DNA from: Thermoplasmata archaeon
Lineage (GTDB): Archaea > Thermoplasmatota > Thermoplasmata > Lutacidiplasmatales > UBA184
Direction: 5' to 3'
Assembly (NCBI GenBank): GCA_027314915.1
Contig: DAHUZZ010000007.1
Span: 33,896-97,895 of the forward strand
Length of the DNA stretch: 64,000 nucleotides
How positions within the stretch are numbered: the first letter of the stretch is position 1; each line of letters begins with the position of its first letter. Below, in pieces: positions 11,101 to 17,922 of the stretch. The translations under genes and the position numbers were made by a program. Below the pieces are notes generated by a model. That model made no database searches. It saw only the letters and a program-made list of their open reading frames with translations, and had not been told where the DNA came from.

Positions 11101-11964
11101 CGCGAGGTCGATCCGCAGCGTCGACGGGGAGGGGGAGGCCGGCACCGTGTAGCCCCGGCTCGCGTCGCCCGGGCCGACCACGAGGGTGAAGGTGTAGACG
11201 TTCGGGAACACCGAGCTGCCGACGTCCGTCGGCACCGAGTAGTTGAGCAGATAGACCCCCGGGGCCGCCCCGACGGGAACCGTCACGGTGGCGTTCCCGC
11301 TCCCGTCGGCGCCGAACCGCGCGGCGATCGAGAGCGGGGAGCCGACGGTGAAGGCCGGCGTCCCGAGCGAGGAGCCGGCCGCCGTCGGGGGATGCGCCAC
11401 GGAGACGGCGACGGTGACCGCGTCGCCGGGCCGGAGCACCCCGGTCGCCCCGGCGCCGCTCGTGGTGTTCGAGAGGAACCGTCCGGAGAGCTCGGCGAAG
11501 TCCCCCACGGTCAGCGCCGCGCCCGGCCGGGTCGCGTCGGCGACGAAGGAGGGCTCGACCTGGAGGTAGGGGATGCCCTGGAGATCGTCCTGCGAGGTCC
11601 CGCCGGTGTCCGTGATGTTGACGGTCAGCGCGTACCAGCCGGGGTTCGTGTAGGTGTGCGTCAGGACCAGGGCGGTGCCGCCGCCCGTGCTCCCGTCGCC
11701 GAAGTTCCACCGGGAGGAGGCGGTCACCTCTCCGTAGGGCAGGGGCACGCTCCAGACCATCGGCACCCCGGCGAGCCCGCCGACGACGCTCGACGTGGGA
11801 TTGAGGTCGTGGGAACTGCCCGGGACGGGGGCGAGCACGGGGCCCGCGGGGCGTCCTGCGGCCCCCGGCAGGGCTCCGGCCGGCAGGAGCAGCAGCAGGG
11901 TGAGAACGAGGACCGGCGGTACGAGGGGGGCCCGCGCCCCCGGGAGCCGGAAGCCGCCTCGCAC
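8185..11964 (-). CDS. Secreted PKD / family-5 solute-binding fusion protein with C-terminal membrane anchor
   Basis: A 1,259-residue surface protein with GTG start. Residues 1-35 form a signal peptide with a long leucine run. A PKD-like domain (WNFGDGS and HTYTNPGWY motifs) lies near residues 80-135. From about 270 to 970 the sequence reads as an SBP_bac_5 peptide/oligopeptide-binding fold, with the typical ANTYEQLITYNGS, PSDVLFSFARDL and VADYPDLSDYV segments. Two Ig/PKD-like domains follow (about 998-1078 and 1078-1165). A TM helix near 1188-1206 and an acidic, proline-rich cytosolic tail complete it. Many N-x-S/T sequons fit S-layer-type glycosylation. No ABC permease or ATPase adjoins it, so import partners must be encoded elsewhere or the domain serves as a sensor or adhesin. 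Confidence 0.8.
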   Translation of the reverse strand: MRGGFRLPGARAPLVPPVLVLTLLLLLPAGALPGAAGRPAGPVLAPVPGSSHDLNPTSSVVGGLAGVPMVWSVPLPYGEVTASSRWNFGDGSTGGGTALVLTHTYTNPGWYALTVNITDTGGTSQDDLQGIPYLQVEPSFVADATRPGAALTVGDFAELSGRFLSNTTSGAGATGVLRPGDAVTVAVSVAHPPTAAGSSLGTPAFTVGSPLSIAARFGADGSGNATVTVPVGAAPGVYLLNYSVPTDVGSSVFPNVYTFTLVVGPGDASRGYTVPASPSPSTLRIDLAGGPGATFDPAFDYDTAGLAALANTYEQLITYNGSLAGPSASDYNPDLAACVPGSALCQALFGTSLVSGNNYTFVLDPHARFYDPSTKAVWPVYPSDVLFSFARDLAFADVAPGGTPGWILAQALLPGPNSPQGAANPLYDGGQHAPYNNTPQQIFSAIGVNTSACPPIALTNYHGCVTLEAGGNGESWPFLLGLLADPQGGSVLSCGWASSPATTGGQAGIPNWTAGTPGDEADQPCTLPGGATSSTSPAFESAVAAIAPTAWDAWALQSAGRLFGYPPVGQLTNLMVGSGPYAVLTSSAAASQFVANPAYAPNPSCTWTTCAPRPSFGRVNLTYDVAPGAGLAAVATGTADLTDVVGGESGAVTTAVQDGSVYVRSIPSSILEYDPFNFALNVTGAENLTGRSFTAPSSLFADPNVRQFLITAFPTATVQTREGEQVAYQTQFLGGGQVPELIGSGAPANVSWPVTDPSPNAGTVGTAAWWWTQVQQDHQAGNNCTASVPCTFPLVYNGSALTPRYTEWAQNISLLSGNALQAVPVDLPSADAYSFLFSVPGTNPLPVYQGGWVADYPDLSDYVRATWSVDSTYTFPDSVAESSPDGSGCSASASYWSQLTTPVPYACEGAAFQALQGLVGGASNAPLGAGRTVDYAMADRIVSELGLYAANYQLDTSNAVAAWIDPSTLNSNPMLGGFDAQLWAGIRILGAASQSGPTPSAALQASAAATDVGVPVVLWTNLSSAHGLSYTYSGLPGCSVPDQSQVECVPTHAGQFSVNVSVAISGAASPLTATVLLVVNPDPRIQSFTADPALFELGNGTTLSVAVSGGTAPFTYLYSGLPPGCTSANTVPLTCTPTGPGTFSVQVEARDHVGRWDNATVSFQVGSSSPGGGSPTGGLFGLPGNLGLEILAFALVVVGIGVVAVVLVLRRGRGPPAAPAEEEYAPADPGPEPAAGEPSGEPEATHPDPPETEPGGGAS

Positions 11965-11984
11965 GACCGTCAGCTATCCACCGT

Positions 11985-11993
11985 CCTATTTGG
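11985..11993 (-). promoter_or_regulatory. TATA-like box of the PKD/solute-binding gene
   Basis: The minus strand reads CCAAATAGG 21-29 nt before the GTG at 11964. It is the only AT-rich element at the expected distance. Confidence 0.45.
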
Positions 11994-12013
11994 ACCTCGC
12001 CCCTGCCTTCCGT

Positions 12014-12072
12014 GGGGTGGTACCAATGGGGACGGAAGCCCTACCAATCTGCCAAACTGTAGCAACCTCGAC
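12014..12072 (-). repeat. Left copy of an inverted imperfect repeat pair
   Basis: On the minus strand this contains GTCGAGG, then TGGCAGATTGGTA, GGCTTCCG, TTGGTACCACCCC in that order. A second copy with the same blocks in the same order lies on the plus strand at 14958-15007. The two face away from each other across a 2.9 kb island. The left copy has a nine-base insertion after GTCGAGG. The stretch 11965-12227 otherwise shows no gene. Confidence 0.55.
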
Positions 12073-12227
12073 GGTGGGCTCGTCGACGGGTCGGGGACTC
12101 CGCCCCAAACCCAAGCCACCCAACCCACCGCACCGAAATCGTGAGGGTCCGCTGGGAAGCAAGACAAACCCATCGAGCCCTACCCAGCGAGAAAACGCGG
12201 CCGTCAGGCAGGGGGACGAACTACGTT

Positions 12228-12770
12228 TCAGTGCAGGTCGATAATCAGAGTCCCTGAATATGCGGTCGTCGGAGTGATCAGCTTGACCGTCACGGTTGCA
12301 GTCGCTCTGCTCGAGCCACTGTACCATGTGAATGGCGCGTTCGTGCTTCCCACCCCGAACCCGACCGTCTCGATGTAGACGCTCCCGCTTGAGCACGTGT
12401 TCGGACCGAAGAACCCAGGGTAGCAAGTCAGGGTGTAGGAGACCGTTGGCGTGCTCCCGGCCTTAACGGAGAAGCCAGGAGAACTGCCAAGACTGTTGCC
12501 ATTCTGGGTCCAAATGACTTGGCTCACACGAATCTTGTAAGGATTGAGCAGGTTGCCCGGTTCAGCCTCGTAGAAATAGAGCGACAGAGCGACCACGACG
12601 ACGACGACCACGGCCGCTATGGCCAAAGCACCCCTTCTTCCACCTCCACGCCGATGTGCTTTCGCGGGCTGGCCATCGGAGTGGGCGGCGGAGTTGCCAC
12701 ACTTCGGACAAAAGGCCGCGCCAGCCCTCAATGGGTTGCCGCACTTGGAACAGAAACCGCCCTCCGCCAT
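12228..12770 (-). CDS. Zinc-ribbon membrane-anchored protein with external domain
   Basis: The 180-residue product begins with a double CxxC zinc ribbon, CSKCGN near residues 7-12 and CPKCGN near 21-26. A basic linker and one TM helix made largely of valine (about residues 48-66) follow. About 110 residues of beta-rich external domain come next, with two cysteines close together (YPGFFGPNTCSS). The topology puts the ribbon inside and the beta domain outside. Its ATG at 12770 touches the TAA stop of the upstream gene, so the two are an operon. Codon use is more AT-rich than in neighbouring genes. No known family beyond the ribbon is recognised. Confidence 0.65.
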   Translation of the reverse strand: MAEGGFCSKCGNPLRAGAAFCPKCGNSAAHSDGQPAKAHRRGGGRRGALAIAAVVVVVVVALSLYFYEAEPGNLLNPYKIRVSQVIWTQNGNSLGSSPGFSVKAGSTPTVSYTLTCYPGFFGPNTCSSGSVYIETVGFGVGSTNAPFTWYSGSSRATATVTVKLITPTTAYSGTLIIDLH

Positions 12771-13178
12771 TTACTGTCCTCGGCGGCGGTGAAGGCTGAT
12801 CTGGTGAAGTGCCCAGCCAATGGGCGCGAGGAAGAAGCCCGTCCCTGCCAAGGCCGCGAACTCCTCCAAGTAGGTCTTCAGCGAATCGAGAGTCGTGGAC
12901 GACCCCAAGGAGGCCGTGCCCACGACGAAGACCATGAAACCCACGAGAATGAGCAAGCCTCCGAGCAGAACGAGAATCATGCCCACCGTGAGCCCCTCGG
13001 GGAGCCCGACCGTTACGTAGCGGATTTCAGGTGTCCTCGAATTCGAGCCCGCCGAGCCACCTGAGGTGCCCGCAGGTAGCTCCGCGGCGCGGAGCTTCGC
13101 CCCGCACTTCGCACAGAAGAGGTCGTCCGAAGTGTTCACGGCACCGCAGCTCGGACACACGGCCAAGCTTTCGGGCAT
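12771..13178 (-). CDS. Zinc-ribbon protein with two membrane helices
   Basis: This 135-residue protein starts at an ATG (13178; an upstream TTG at 13184 is less likely). CPSCGA near residue 7 and CAKCGA near 22 form a zinc ribbon of the zinc_ribbon_2 type. A flexible Ser/Gly linker leads to a hydrophobic pair near residues 58-80 and 103-122. It is immediately upstream of, and abuts, the second zinc-ribbon gene, so the pair probably acts together at the membrane. A TGATACA element 25-35 nt upstream may be the promoter. The function is unknown. Base composition suggests the pair came with the island. Confidence 0.6.
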   Translation of the reverse strand: MPESLAVCPSCGAVNTSDDLFCAKCGAKLRAAELPAGTSGGSAGSNSRTPEIRYVTVGLPEGLTVGMILVLLGGLLILVGFMVFVVGTASLGSSTTLDSLKTYLEEFAALAGTGFFLAPIGWALHQISLHRRRGQ

Positions 13179-13340
13179 TCTCAAACCATGAAAGGTCAGC
13201 CTGTATCAACCTGCCGCAAGAGCCGCCCTCCGTCAGCTTCTCGGTAGTGTGAAAGAACAGGTGGTAGGCGGGGGGACCTCTCCCCGAGCCGGGACCGCTA
13301 AGAACCGGAACGAAGAGAGGCCCATGAGAGAGAATACCAC

Positions 13341-14530
13341 CCACCGATAGAGCTGGCCGGTCTGCTGAACCGCGCCGACCACCTCGGACGGGACGCTGTG
13401 ACCCGACTCCTCGAGGAGACCCAAGAGGAACTATGGGTGAACCTCCGCCGAGAACATCTCCCCGATCGTCGACGGAGATTCGTCCGCCACGGTACCCGAC
13501 CTCGGACCCTGATCACCCGCCTCGGTCGGATCGACTCCATCGTCCGAGGGATCCATGACCGTCGGAGAGGAGGTACCTTCGCTCCGCTCCCCTGCGCCCT
13601 CGGTCTCGGGAAGAAGCGCTACACTCCCGAGCTCCGCCTCCCCGCGGCCGAGCTCGCGACCCGCACGAGCCACGGTGAGGCCGCTGAGGGGCTCGAGCCG
13701 ACCGTGGGGCTGCGCATCCCTCGTCGGATCATCTGGAACTTCCTGGCCGAGATCGCCGTGAGCGTCGAGCGAGCACTCCACGCCCCGACGGCCCCTCCGT
13801 CCGTCGAGCGCTCGGTCCATCAGGCGGACTCGACCTTCGTCAAGAGCCAGCAGCGGAGAGACGCTTAGCACGCCATCCACGTGGCCATGACCCAGGACCC
13901 GGAACACCACGTGCATCTCGCAGCTGTGAAGGTCGACGGACCCGCCCAATCGGTGCTGGTGGGACTCGAGGTGGACGGTCTGGTCACCGACGACGATAGT
14001 GGGCTGGTGGCCGTGCCGAGCCGAGTTCACCAACTCTGCCACGTCCACTTCGTTCGGCTGGTGGGGGAGTTGCTCCGAGAGGAGGGTGTGGGTCTGCTCG
14101 ATCGAGAGACGCCCACCGGCGAGGTTCGAGGGATCCTAGCGCGTCTGCGCCACTCGGTGGAGTTCCACGCGACCCGTCGGGAGTGGAGGGCGATCGCAGA
14201 GCGAGTGCGGGGCACCCTGAACGAGCTGGAGGGAGTGGCCCGACGGCTCGAGCGGGGGGCGTGCCCCCACTCGGCGCGGACCATTCGGCGGGAGGCGAAG
14301 GCGCTGGTGGTGTTCGCCGAGGTGGCGGTGCACGGGATATCCACATGCCCGCGACGTCGAACGGAGTGGAGCGGGTTATGGGGATGATCGCGGATCGGTG
14401 CGAGCGCAAGTGGGCGCGGTGGGGGGGAGGTTTGTGGAACCTGTTCGTGCTGCTCTTGGCGCGGAAGACTCGGCGCGCGACCTGCGAGCGGGCGGTCCAC
14501 GAGTATACGAGGCGGGGAGCCTACGATTGA
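13341..14530 (+). pseudogene. Broken DDE transposase (IS remnant)
   Basis: A transposase-like protein can be read through three pieces. Frame 0 runs from about 13341 and is stopped by TAG at 13866-13868. The same frame resumes at once (HAIHVAMTQDP) and continues to about 14336. A shift to frame 2 then restores the C terminus (MPATSNGVERVMGMIADR) to TGA at 14528-14530. The likely DDE triad is visible: D in HQADSTF, D in LVTDDDSG and E in NGVERVMG. One nonsense codon plus one frameshift make it non-functional as it stands. The family is not certain; the NGVERVMG ending resembles ISH6- or ISLre2-like elements. No terminal inverted repeats were found by eye. Confidence 0.7.
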
Positions 14531-14880
14531 ACGGTTCCGTCAGGGGCGTCGTCCACCGATTCCGTCACACCACTCAGCTTCTCCAACTTCCCAGTTCGAC
14601 CGAGCCCGATCTGCGGCCGTCCCTGATAGTCCTTGACCCAGCCTTCCGTGATACGGACCCGGTCGCCCTGAGCCACGAGGTCGACCTCGGAACCCCATAG
14701 CACCAACGCGATCTCACCCGTGCCGTCCTTGAGGCGGGCATTCCGAACCTTCGTCTTGCCGCCTTGACGATTCTCGACCTCGCGGGCCTCGTCAAGTTGG
14801 ACGACTTCGGCCTCGATGGTCGCTACTCTCGACGGCCGCAGGTCCGAGATGAAGATCTTCGGGGGTTGACTCGTCGGCAC
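14521..14880 (-). CDS. OB-fold single-stranded DNA-binding protein
   Basis: The 119-residue protein carries one OB fold of the RPA/SOSS-B type: ISDLRPSRVATIEAEVVQL near residues 11-30, NARLKDGTGEIALVLWG near 47-64 and DRVRITEGWVKDYQGRPQIGL near 73-93. These match the strand pattern of short archaeal SSB/RPA-like proteins that bind ssDNA during replication and repair. It starts at GTG 14880; a TATA-like CTATC lies about 27-32 nt upstream. Its last ten bases overlap the end of the broken transposase on the other strand, so insertion may have replaced its original 3' end. Confidence 0.75.
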   Translation of the reverse strand: MPTSQPPKIFISDLRPSRVATIEAEVVQLDEAREVENRQGGKTKVRNARLKDGTGEIALVLWGSEVDLVAQGDRVRITEGWVKDYQGRPQIGLGRTGKLEKLSGVTESVDDAPDGTVQS

Positions 14881-14957
14881 GGTGGGGCGGTAGCTCGACG
14901 GGCCGATAGAGATTGTCCCGAGCCGTCGGCGGGTGGGCCGATCCCGCCGGCGGGCGT

Positions 14958-15007
14958 GTCGAGGTGTGGCAGACTGGTATGGCTTCCGAGGGGACTGGTA
15001 TCACCCC
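14958..15007 (+). repeat. Right copy of the inverted imperfect repeat pair, abutting tRNA-Ile
   Basis: Reads GTCGAGG, TGGCAGACTGGTA, GGCTTCCG, CTGGTATCACCCC on the plus strand, matching the minus-strand order of the copy at 12014-12072. ACTGGTAT occurs twice inside it, about 20 bases apart. It ends 11 bases from the 3' end of the tRNA-Ile gene, the usual side for integration. Confidence 0.55.
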
Positions 15008-15017
15008 TGACGGTGCA

Positions 15018-15092
15018 TGGGCCCAGTCGGATTTGAACCGACGACCTCCCGGTTATCAGCCGGGTGCTCCAGCCAACCTAAGCTATGGGCCC
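15018..15092 (-). tRNA. tRNA-Ile (anticodon GAU)
   Basis: On the minus strand the acceptor stem GGGCCCA pairs with TGGGCCC. A D-arm follows, then an anticodon stem CCCGG/CCGGG with loop CTGATAA (anticodon GAT), a five-base variable loop and a T-arm with GGTTCAAATCC. The discriminator is A, CCA is not encoded, and no intron interrupts it. All four arms can be drawn. Confidence 0.95.
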
Positions 15093-15112
15093 CATCGCGG
15101 GGGACCATATCG

Positions 15113-15121
15113 GTCTAAAAC
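15113..15121 (-). promoter_or_regulatory. TATA-like box for tRNA-Ile
   Basis: The minus strand reads TGTTTTAGA about 21-29 nt before the 5' end of the tRNA at 15092, the spacing expected for an archaeal tRNA promoter. Confidence 0.5.
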
Positions 15122-15186
15122 ACTTTTCTCCGGATCGACGCGCCCGGTACGGCCCGCGGCGGCCGAACTAGGACGGTCTCTCCGCC

Positions 15187-15645
15187 TCACTCTTCGACAC
15201 CATCGAACTTCCCTGCGAGCTCCTTCGCCAGGACGAGGACCAACTCGGAGAGACTCGGGGAGGTCCCGGCCGTCCTAGGTCGCGTCTCGAGGAAGATGTT
15301 CCTCCCGTCCCGCCTCCACTGGTAGGACGCTCGCTCGGCCGCGGGTTCCGACGGACCCGGCGTTTTCGATTCCTCCATCTTCCAGGAACGTGATTCGGGC
15401 GCCTCGACCAGGAAGAGGTGCCCCCAGTGCTCCGCGCCTCCGCCGGACCTCCGCTTCAGGACGGCGCGCTTCCAGCCCCGGACCTCGCCGTCCGCCGAAG
15501 GGAGCGGCCACCAGGGGCCCGCATAGACTCCCGCGAACTCCGGTCGTCCCAGGACCTCCCGGAGGACCCGATCGACCGTGTCGGCCGTGTCCGTGAGCAG
15601 CACGCGTGACTCCACGGGGTGAGGGGGTGACCCGCATGGCGCCAC
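15187..15645 (-). CDS. Hypothetical protein
   Basis: A 152-residue reading frame with no family that can be recognised. A possible later GTG start at 15615 would give a protein beginning VLLTDTADTVDRVLREVLG. The middle part has paired tryptophans (GPWWPLP, VRGWKRAVL) and a WGHLFLVEA strand. The C terminus, LSELVLVLAKELAGKFDG, is an amphipathic helix. It is cytosolic, with no signal or membrane span. It diverges from the DUF1684 gene across a short region holding GCTTAAAC. Coding is likely from the amino-acid pattern, but the start is uncertain. Confidence 0.5.
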   Translation of the reverse strand: MAPCGSPPHPVESRVLLTDTADTVDRVLREVLGRPEFAGVYAGPWWPLPSADGEVRGWKRAVLKRRSGGGAEHWGHLFLVEAPESRSWKMEESKTPGPSEPAAERASYQWRRDGRNIFLETRPRTAGTSPSLSELVLVLAKELAGKFDGVEE

Positions 15646-15655
15646 GCCCCCGAAC

Positions 15656-15663
15656 GCTTAAAC
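15656..15663 (+). promoter_or_regulatory. TATA-like box of the DUF1684 gene
   Basis: GCTTAAAC lies 25-32 nt before the ATG at 15688. It is near-symmetric and could also serve the divergent hypothetical gene. Confidence 0.45.
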
Positions 15664-15687
15664 GGCCCTCGGGTAGGCAGGGGGGAG

Positions 15688-16434
15688 ATGTCCTCCTACG
15701 AGGCGGAGCTCCAGAAAGAGCGCGACGCCAAGGACCAGTTCATGGCCCGGCATCCGGAGTCTCCCTTCATCATCGGCGAGGTGCCGCAGTTCGAAGGACT
15801 GCACTACTTCGCGATCGACCCGGCCTTCCGGGTCGAAGCGCGCCTGGAGCGGCTCCCGGCGCCGCAGGAGGCGACCCTGCGGACGAACCGCGACGAGGAG
15901 ATGACCTGCCGGTACCTCGGCGACATGCGCTTCACGCTGGACGGCCAGGAGTGCTCGCTCCGGGTCTTTCACGCGGGCGAACAGGTGGGCCCGTCGGTCT
16001 TCATCCCGTTCCGGGACGCCACGTGCGGCACCGAGAGCTACGGGCCGGGACGGTACCTGATCCTGCAGCTGACCGAGGACGACCGGTACGTCCTCGACTT
16101 CAATCTGGCGTTCAACCCCTACTGCGCCTACACCGACCGCTTCGAGTGCGGGTTCCCGCCGAGCGAGAACGACCTCTCGGTCCCGATCCGTGCCGGGGAG
16201 ACCGCGTGGGCCGACGAGGACCCGAACGCGGTCGTGCTGGGTCCCGACGCCGTCGAACCGGCCCGCCCGACGACTCGGGGCCGGGCCGGTCCGCCCGGCA
16301 AGACCGCACCGGTGGCGGGCGCTCGTGCCCACCCTCCCCGCGGCGCGACGCCGGCCAAGGTCGAGGCCCCCCGATCGGTCGCCCGGCCGAAGGGGTCGAA
16401 GGCGAAGACCGCGCGCAAGGCCGCCGGACGCTGA
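15688..16434 (+). CDS. DUF1684 family protein
   Basis: The 248-residue protein matches the DUF1684 pattern: an N-terminal RDAKDQFMARHPESP near residue 11-25, a central IPFRDATCGTESYGPGRYL near 108-127 and DFNLAFNPYCAYTDRFECGFPPSENDLSVPI near 138-168. The family is widespread and is found in bacteria and archaea; its biochemical role is not settled. Residues from about 185 on form a low-complexity Ala/Pro/Arg/Lys tail absent from most members, possibly for nucleic-acid or membrane contact. The TATA-like element 25-32 nt upstream of the ATG suggests a leaderless message. Confidence 0.75.
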   Translation: MSSYEAELQKERDAKDQFMARHPESPFIIGEVPQFEGLHYFAIDPAFRVEARLERLPAPQEATLRTNRDEEMTCRYLGDMRFTLDGQECSLRVFHAGEQVGPSVFIPFRDATCGTESYGPGRYLILQLTEDDRYVLDFNLAFNPYCAYTDRFECGFPPSENDLSVPIRAGETAWADEDPNAVVLGPDAVEPARPTTRGRAGPPGKTAPVAGARAHPPRGATPAKVEAPRSVARPKGSKAKTARKAAGR

Positions 16435-16446
16435 GGCGGGCCGGGC

Positions 16447-17037
16447 TCAATCGGACGCCGGACCCCAGGACGACGTCCAGCTGGACAGCCGTTCCTCGAC
16501 GGCCGAGGACTCGGCCCGGAAGCGTCGGATCAGGTCGCCCACCCGCGCGGCGGCCTCGCGCCGGAAGGAATCGGGCAGCTGGGCGAAGAGGTTCTCCTCC
16601 TCCGCGCGCGCGTGGGCGCTCCATCGGTCGGCCTCCCCGAGCAATGCCGCTTTGAACCGTTTCCGGGCCCCGGGCTCCTTCCTTCGCACGGCGTCGAAGT
16701 CCCGACGGAACTCTTCCGAGGCTCGGACCGCCGCGTCGTGCTCCCGCCGACAGGCTTCCCGGGCCGCCTGAAGGGGCGAGCCCGGCAGCTGGTCCAGGGC
16801 GCCGTCGAGCATCTCGACGATCGTGTGGTGGATCTCGACCAGGAAGCGCCGGTGGATCTCGAGCCCCTCCTCGATCCGCTTCTCATCGAGCGCGGTCGTG
16901 GTGTCGAGCGAGCTCCCGAGGCGGCGGAACCCGGTGGCGAGCATCTCGAGCAGCGTGTTGTCCCGGCGCAGGATGGCCACCGGATCGAGCGATCGGGCCG
17001 GCGGCTCGGCCTGCGGAGGGATGGATCCCGCGGTCAT
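16447..17037 (-). CDS. Hemerythrin-like (HHE) domain protein
   Basis: A 196-residue all-helical protein with the spaced histidine/glutamate pattern of hemerythrin HHE domains: LEIHRRFLVEIHHTIVEM, CRREHDAAVRASEEF and SAHARAEEENLF. Such domains bind a di-iron centre and sense or store O2, NO or iron, often under stress. The ATG at 17037 is chosen because a TATA-like CTTATCTA sits 30-37 nt upstream; an upstream ATG at 17055 would lie too close to the box. It stands alone between a DUF1684 gene and an ABC exporter. The iron ligands are likely but not proven. Confidence 0.7.
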   Translation of the reverse strand: MTAGSIPPQAEPPARSLDPVAILRRDNTLLEMLATGFRRLGSSLDTTTALDEKRIEEGLEIHRRFLVEIHHTIVEMLDGALDQLPGSPLQAAREACRREHDAAVRASEEFRRDFDAVRRKEPGARKRFKAALLGEADRWSAHARAEEENLFAQLPDSFRREAAARVGDLIRRFRAESSAVEERLSSWTSSWGPASD

Positions 17038-17066
17038 ACGGATCCTTCGGTTCATGCCGCGCCCGG

Positions 17067-17074
17067 TAGATAAG
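17067..17074 (-). promoter_or_regulatory. TATA-like box of the hemerythrin-like gene
   Basis: The minus strand reads CTTATCTA, 30-37 nt before ATG 17037 but only 12-19 nt before ATG 17055. It therefore decides for the later start. Confidence 0.45.
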
Positions 17075-17101
17075 GCGGGCCCGTCCGACCGGGTCGACCG
17101 T

Positions 17102-17911
17102 TCAGAATCGGACGATGCTGCCCGTGGCGAGCGCCCGGCGCTCGAAGATCCCCCAGAGCGCCATCGCGAGGACGAGGCTCGCGAACGTGCCGAGGAGGAG
17201 GAAACCCCAGTAGGGGAGCATCGTCGCGAGCCCGGCGCCGGCCACCGAGGCGCGGATCGCCGCCACGCCCCAGGTGAGCGGGAAGAGCTCGCCCGCGACG
17301 CGGAGGACCGGGGGCAGGAAGGAGAGCGGGAAGTTCACGCCGGAGAGGAGGAGTCCGGCGAAGAGGAAGATGTTCCCGAGGATGATCGAGGTCCGGAAGA
17401 AGAGGGCCACGCCCCCCAGGAAGAGCCCGAAGCCCACCATGGAGACGGTGGTCAGGAAGATCGAGAGCGCGAGGAAGGGGAAGTTCGCCCCGCCGAAACT
17501 CACGTGGTAGAGGAGCGCCGCGTAGAGGAGGCCGACGGTCACCGTCGCGAGGCTGACCAGGATGGGGATGACGCCCCGTCCCAGGTACATCGCGACCCGG
17601 TTCGCGGGCGAGACCAGGAGGTGCTCCATCGTCCCATGGTTCTTCTCCTGGTCGGTGGTCTGGCAGACCGAGAAGATGCTCGTGTAGGTGACCGTCGAGA
17701 TGGCGTTGCCGAGCACGACGTACCCCACGCTCGCCTGCGCGTTGCCGGCGAGCGACGCGACGGTGGCGAAGAAGACCATCTGCGTGAGCGGCACGATGAC
17801 GACGGAGCCGAACACGTAGTCGGCGCGCATGAAACCGAGCGACATCCTCGGGGCGAGGACCGCATTGGTCCAGAAGGTCCGCCAGATCGAGGCCCGGTGC
17901 GCGACGGTCAT
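17102..17911 (-). CDS. ABC-2 type transporter permease (second permease)
   Basis: The 269-residue integral membrane protein begins MTVAHRASIWRTFWTNAVLAPR and has about six membrane spans. The loop DQEKNHGTMEHLLVSPANR before the third span is typical of ABC-2 permeases (the E-loop region). It follows another ABC-2 permease by 11 bases and an ATPase gene upstream, so the complex is probably a heterodimeric permease pair with one ATPase. The frame is open far upstream, but the ATG at 17911 just after the neighbour's stop is the natural start. Cargo is unknown. Confidence 0.8.
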   Translation of the reverse strand: MTVAHRASIWRTFWTNAVLAPRMSLGFMRADYVFGSVVIVPLTQMVFFATVASLAGNAQASVGYVVLGNAISTVTYTSIFSVCQTTDQEKNHGTMEHLLVSPANRVAMYLGRGVIPILVSLATVTVGLLYAALLYHVSFGGANFPFLALSIFLTTVSMVGFGLFLGGVALFFRTSIILGNIFLFAGLLLSGVNFPLSFLPPVLRVAGELFPLTWGVAAIRASVAGAGLATMLPYWGFLLLGTFASLVLAMALWGIFERRALATGSIVRF

Positions 17912-17922
17912 CTTCTCCTTCC

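Noticed and set aside
7550..11710. A 1,386-codon minus-strand frame overlapping the PKD/solute-binding gene
   Set aside because: It has no domain pattern and no signal; the frame at 8185-11964 has clear domains.
13866..13868. In-frame TAG in the transposase read as a pyrrolysine codon
   Set aside because: A separate frameshift also breaks the gene, and many other genes here end in TAG, so decay is simpler.
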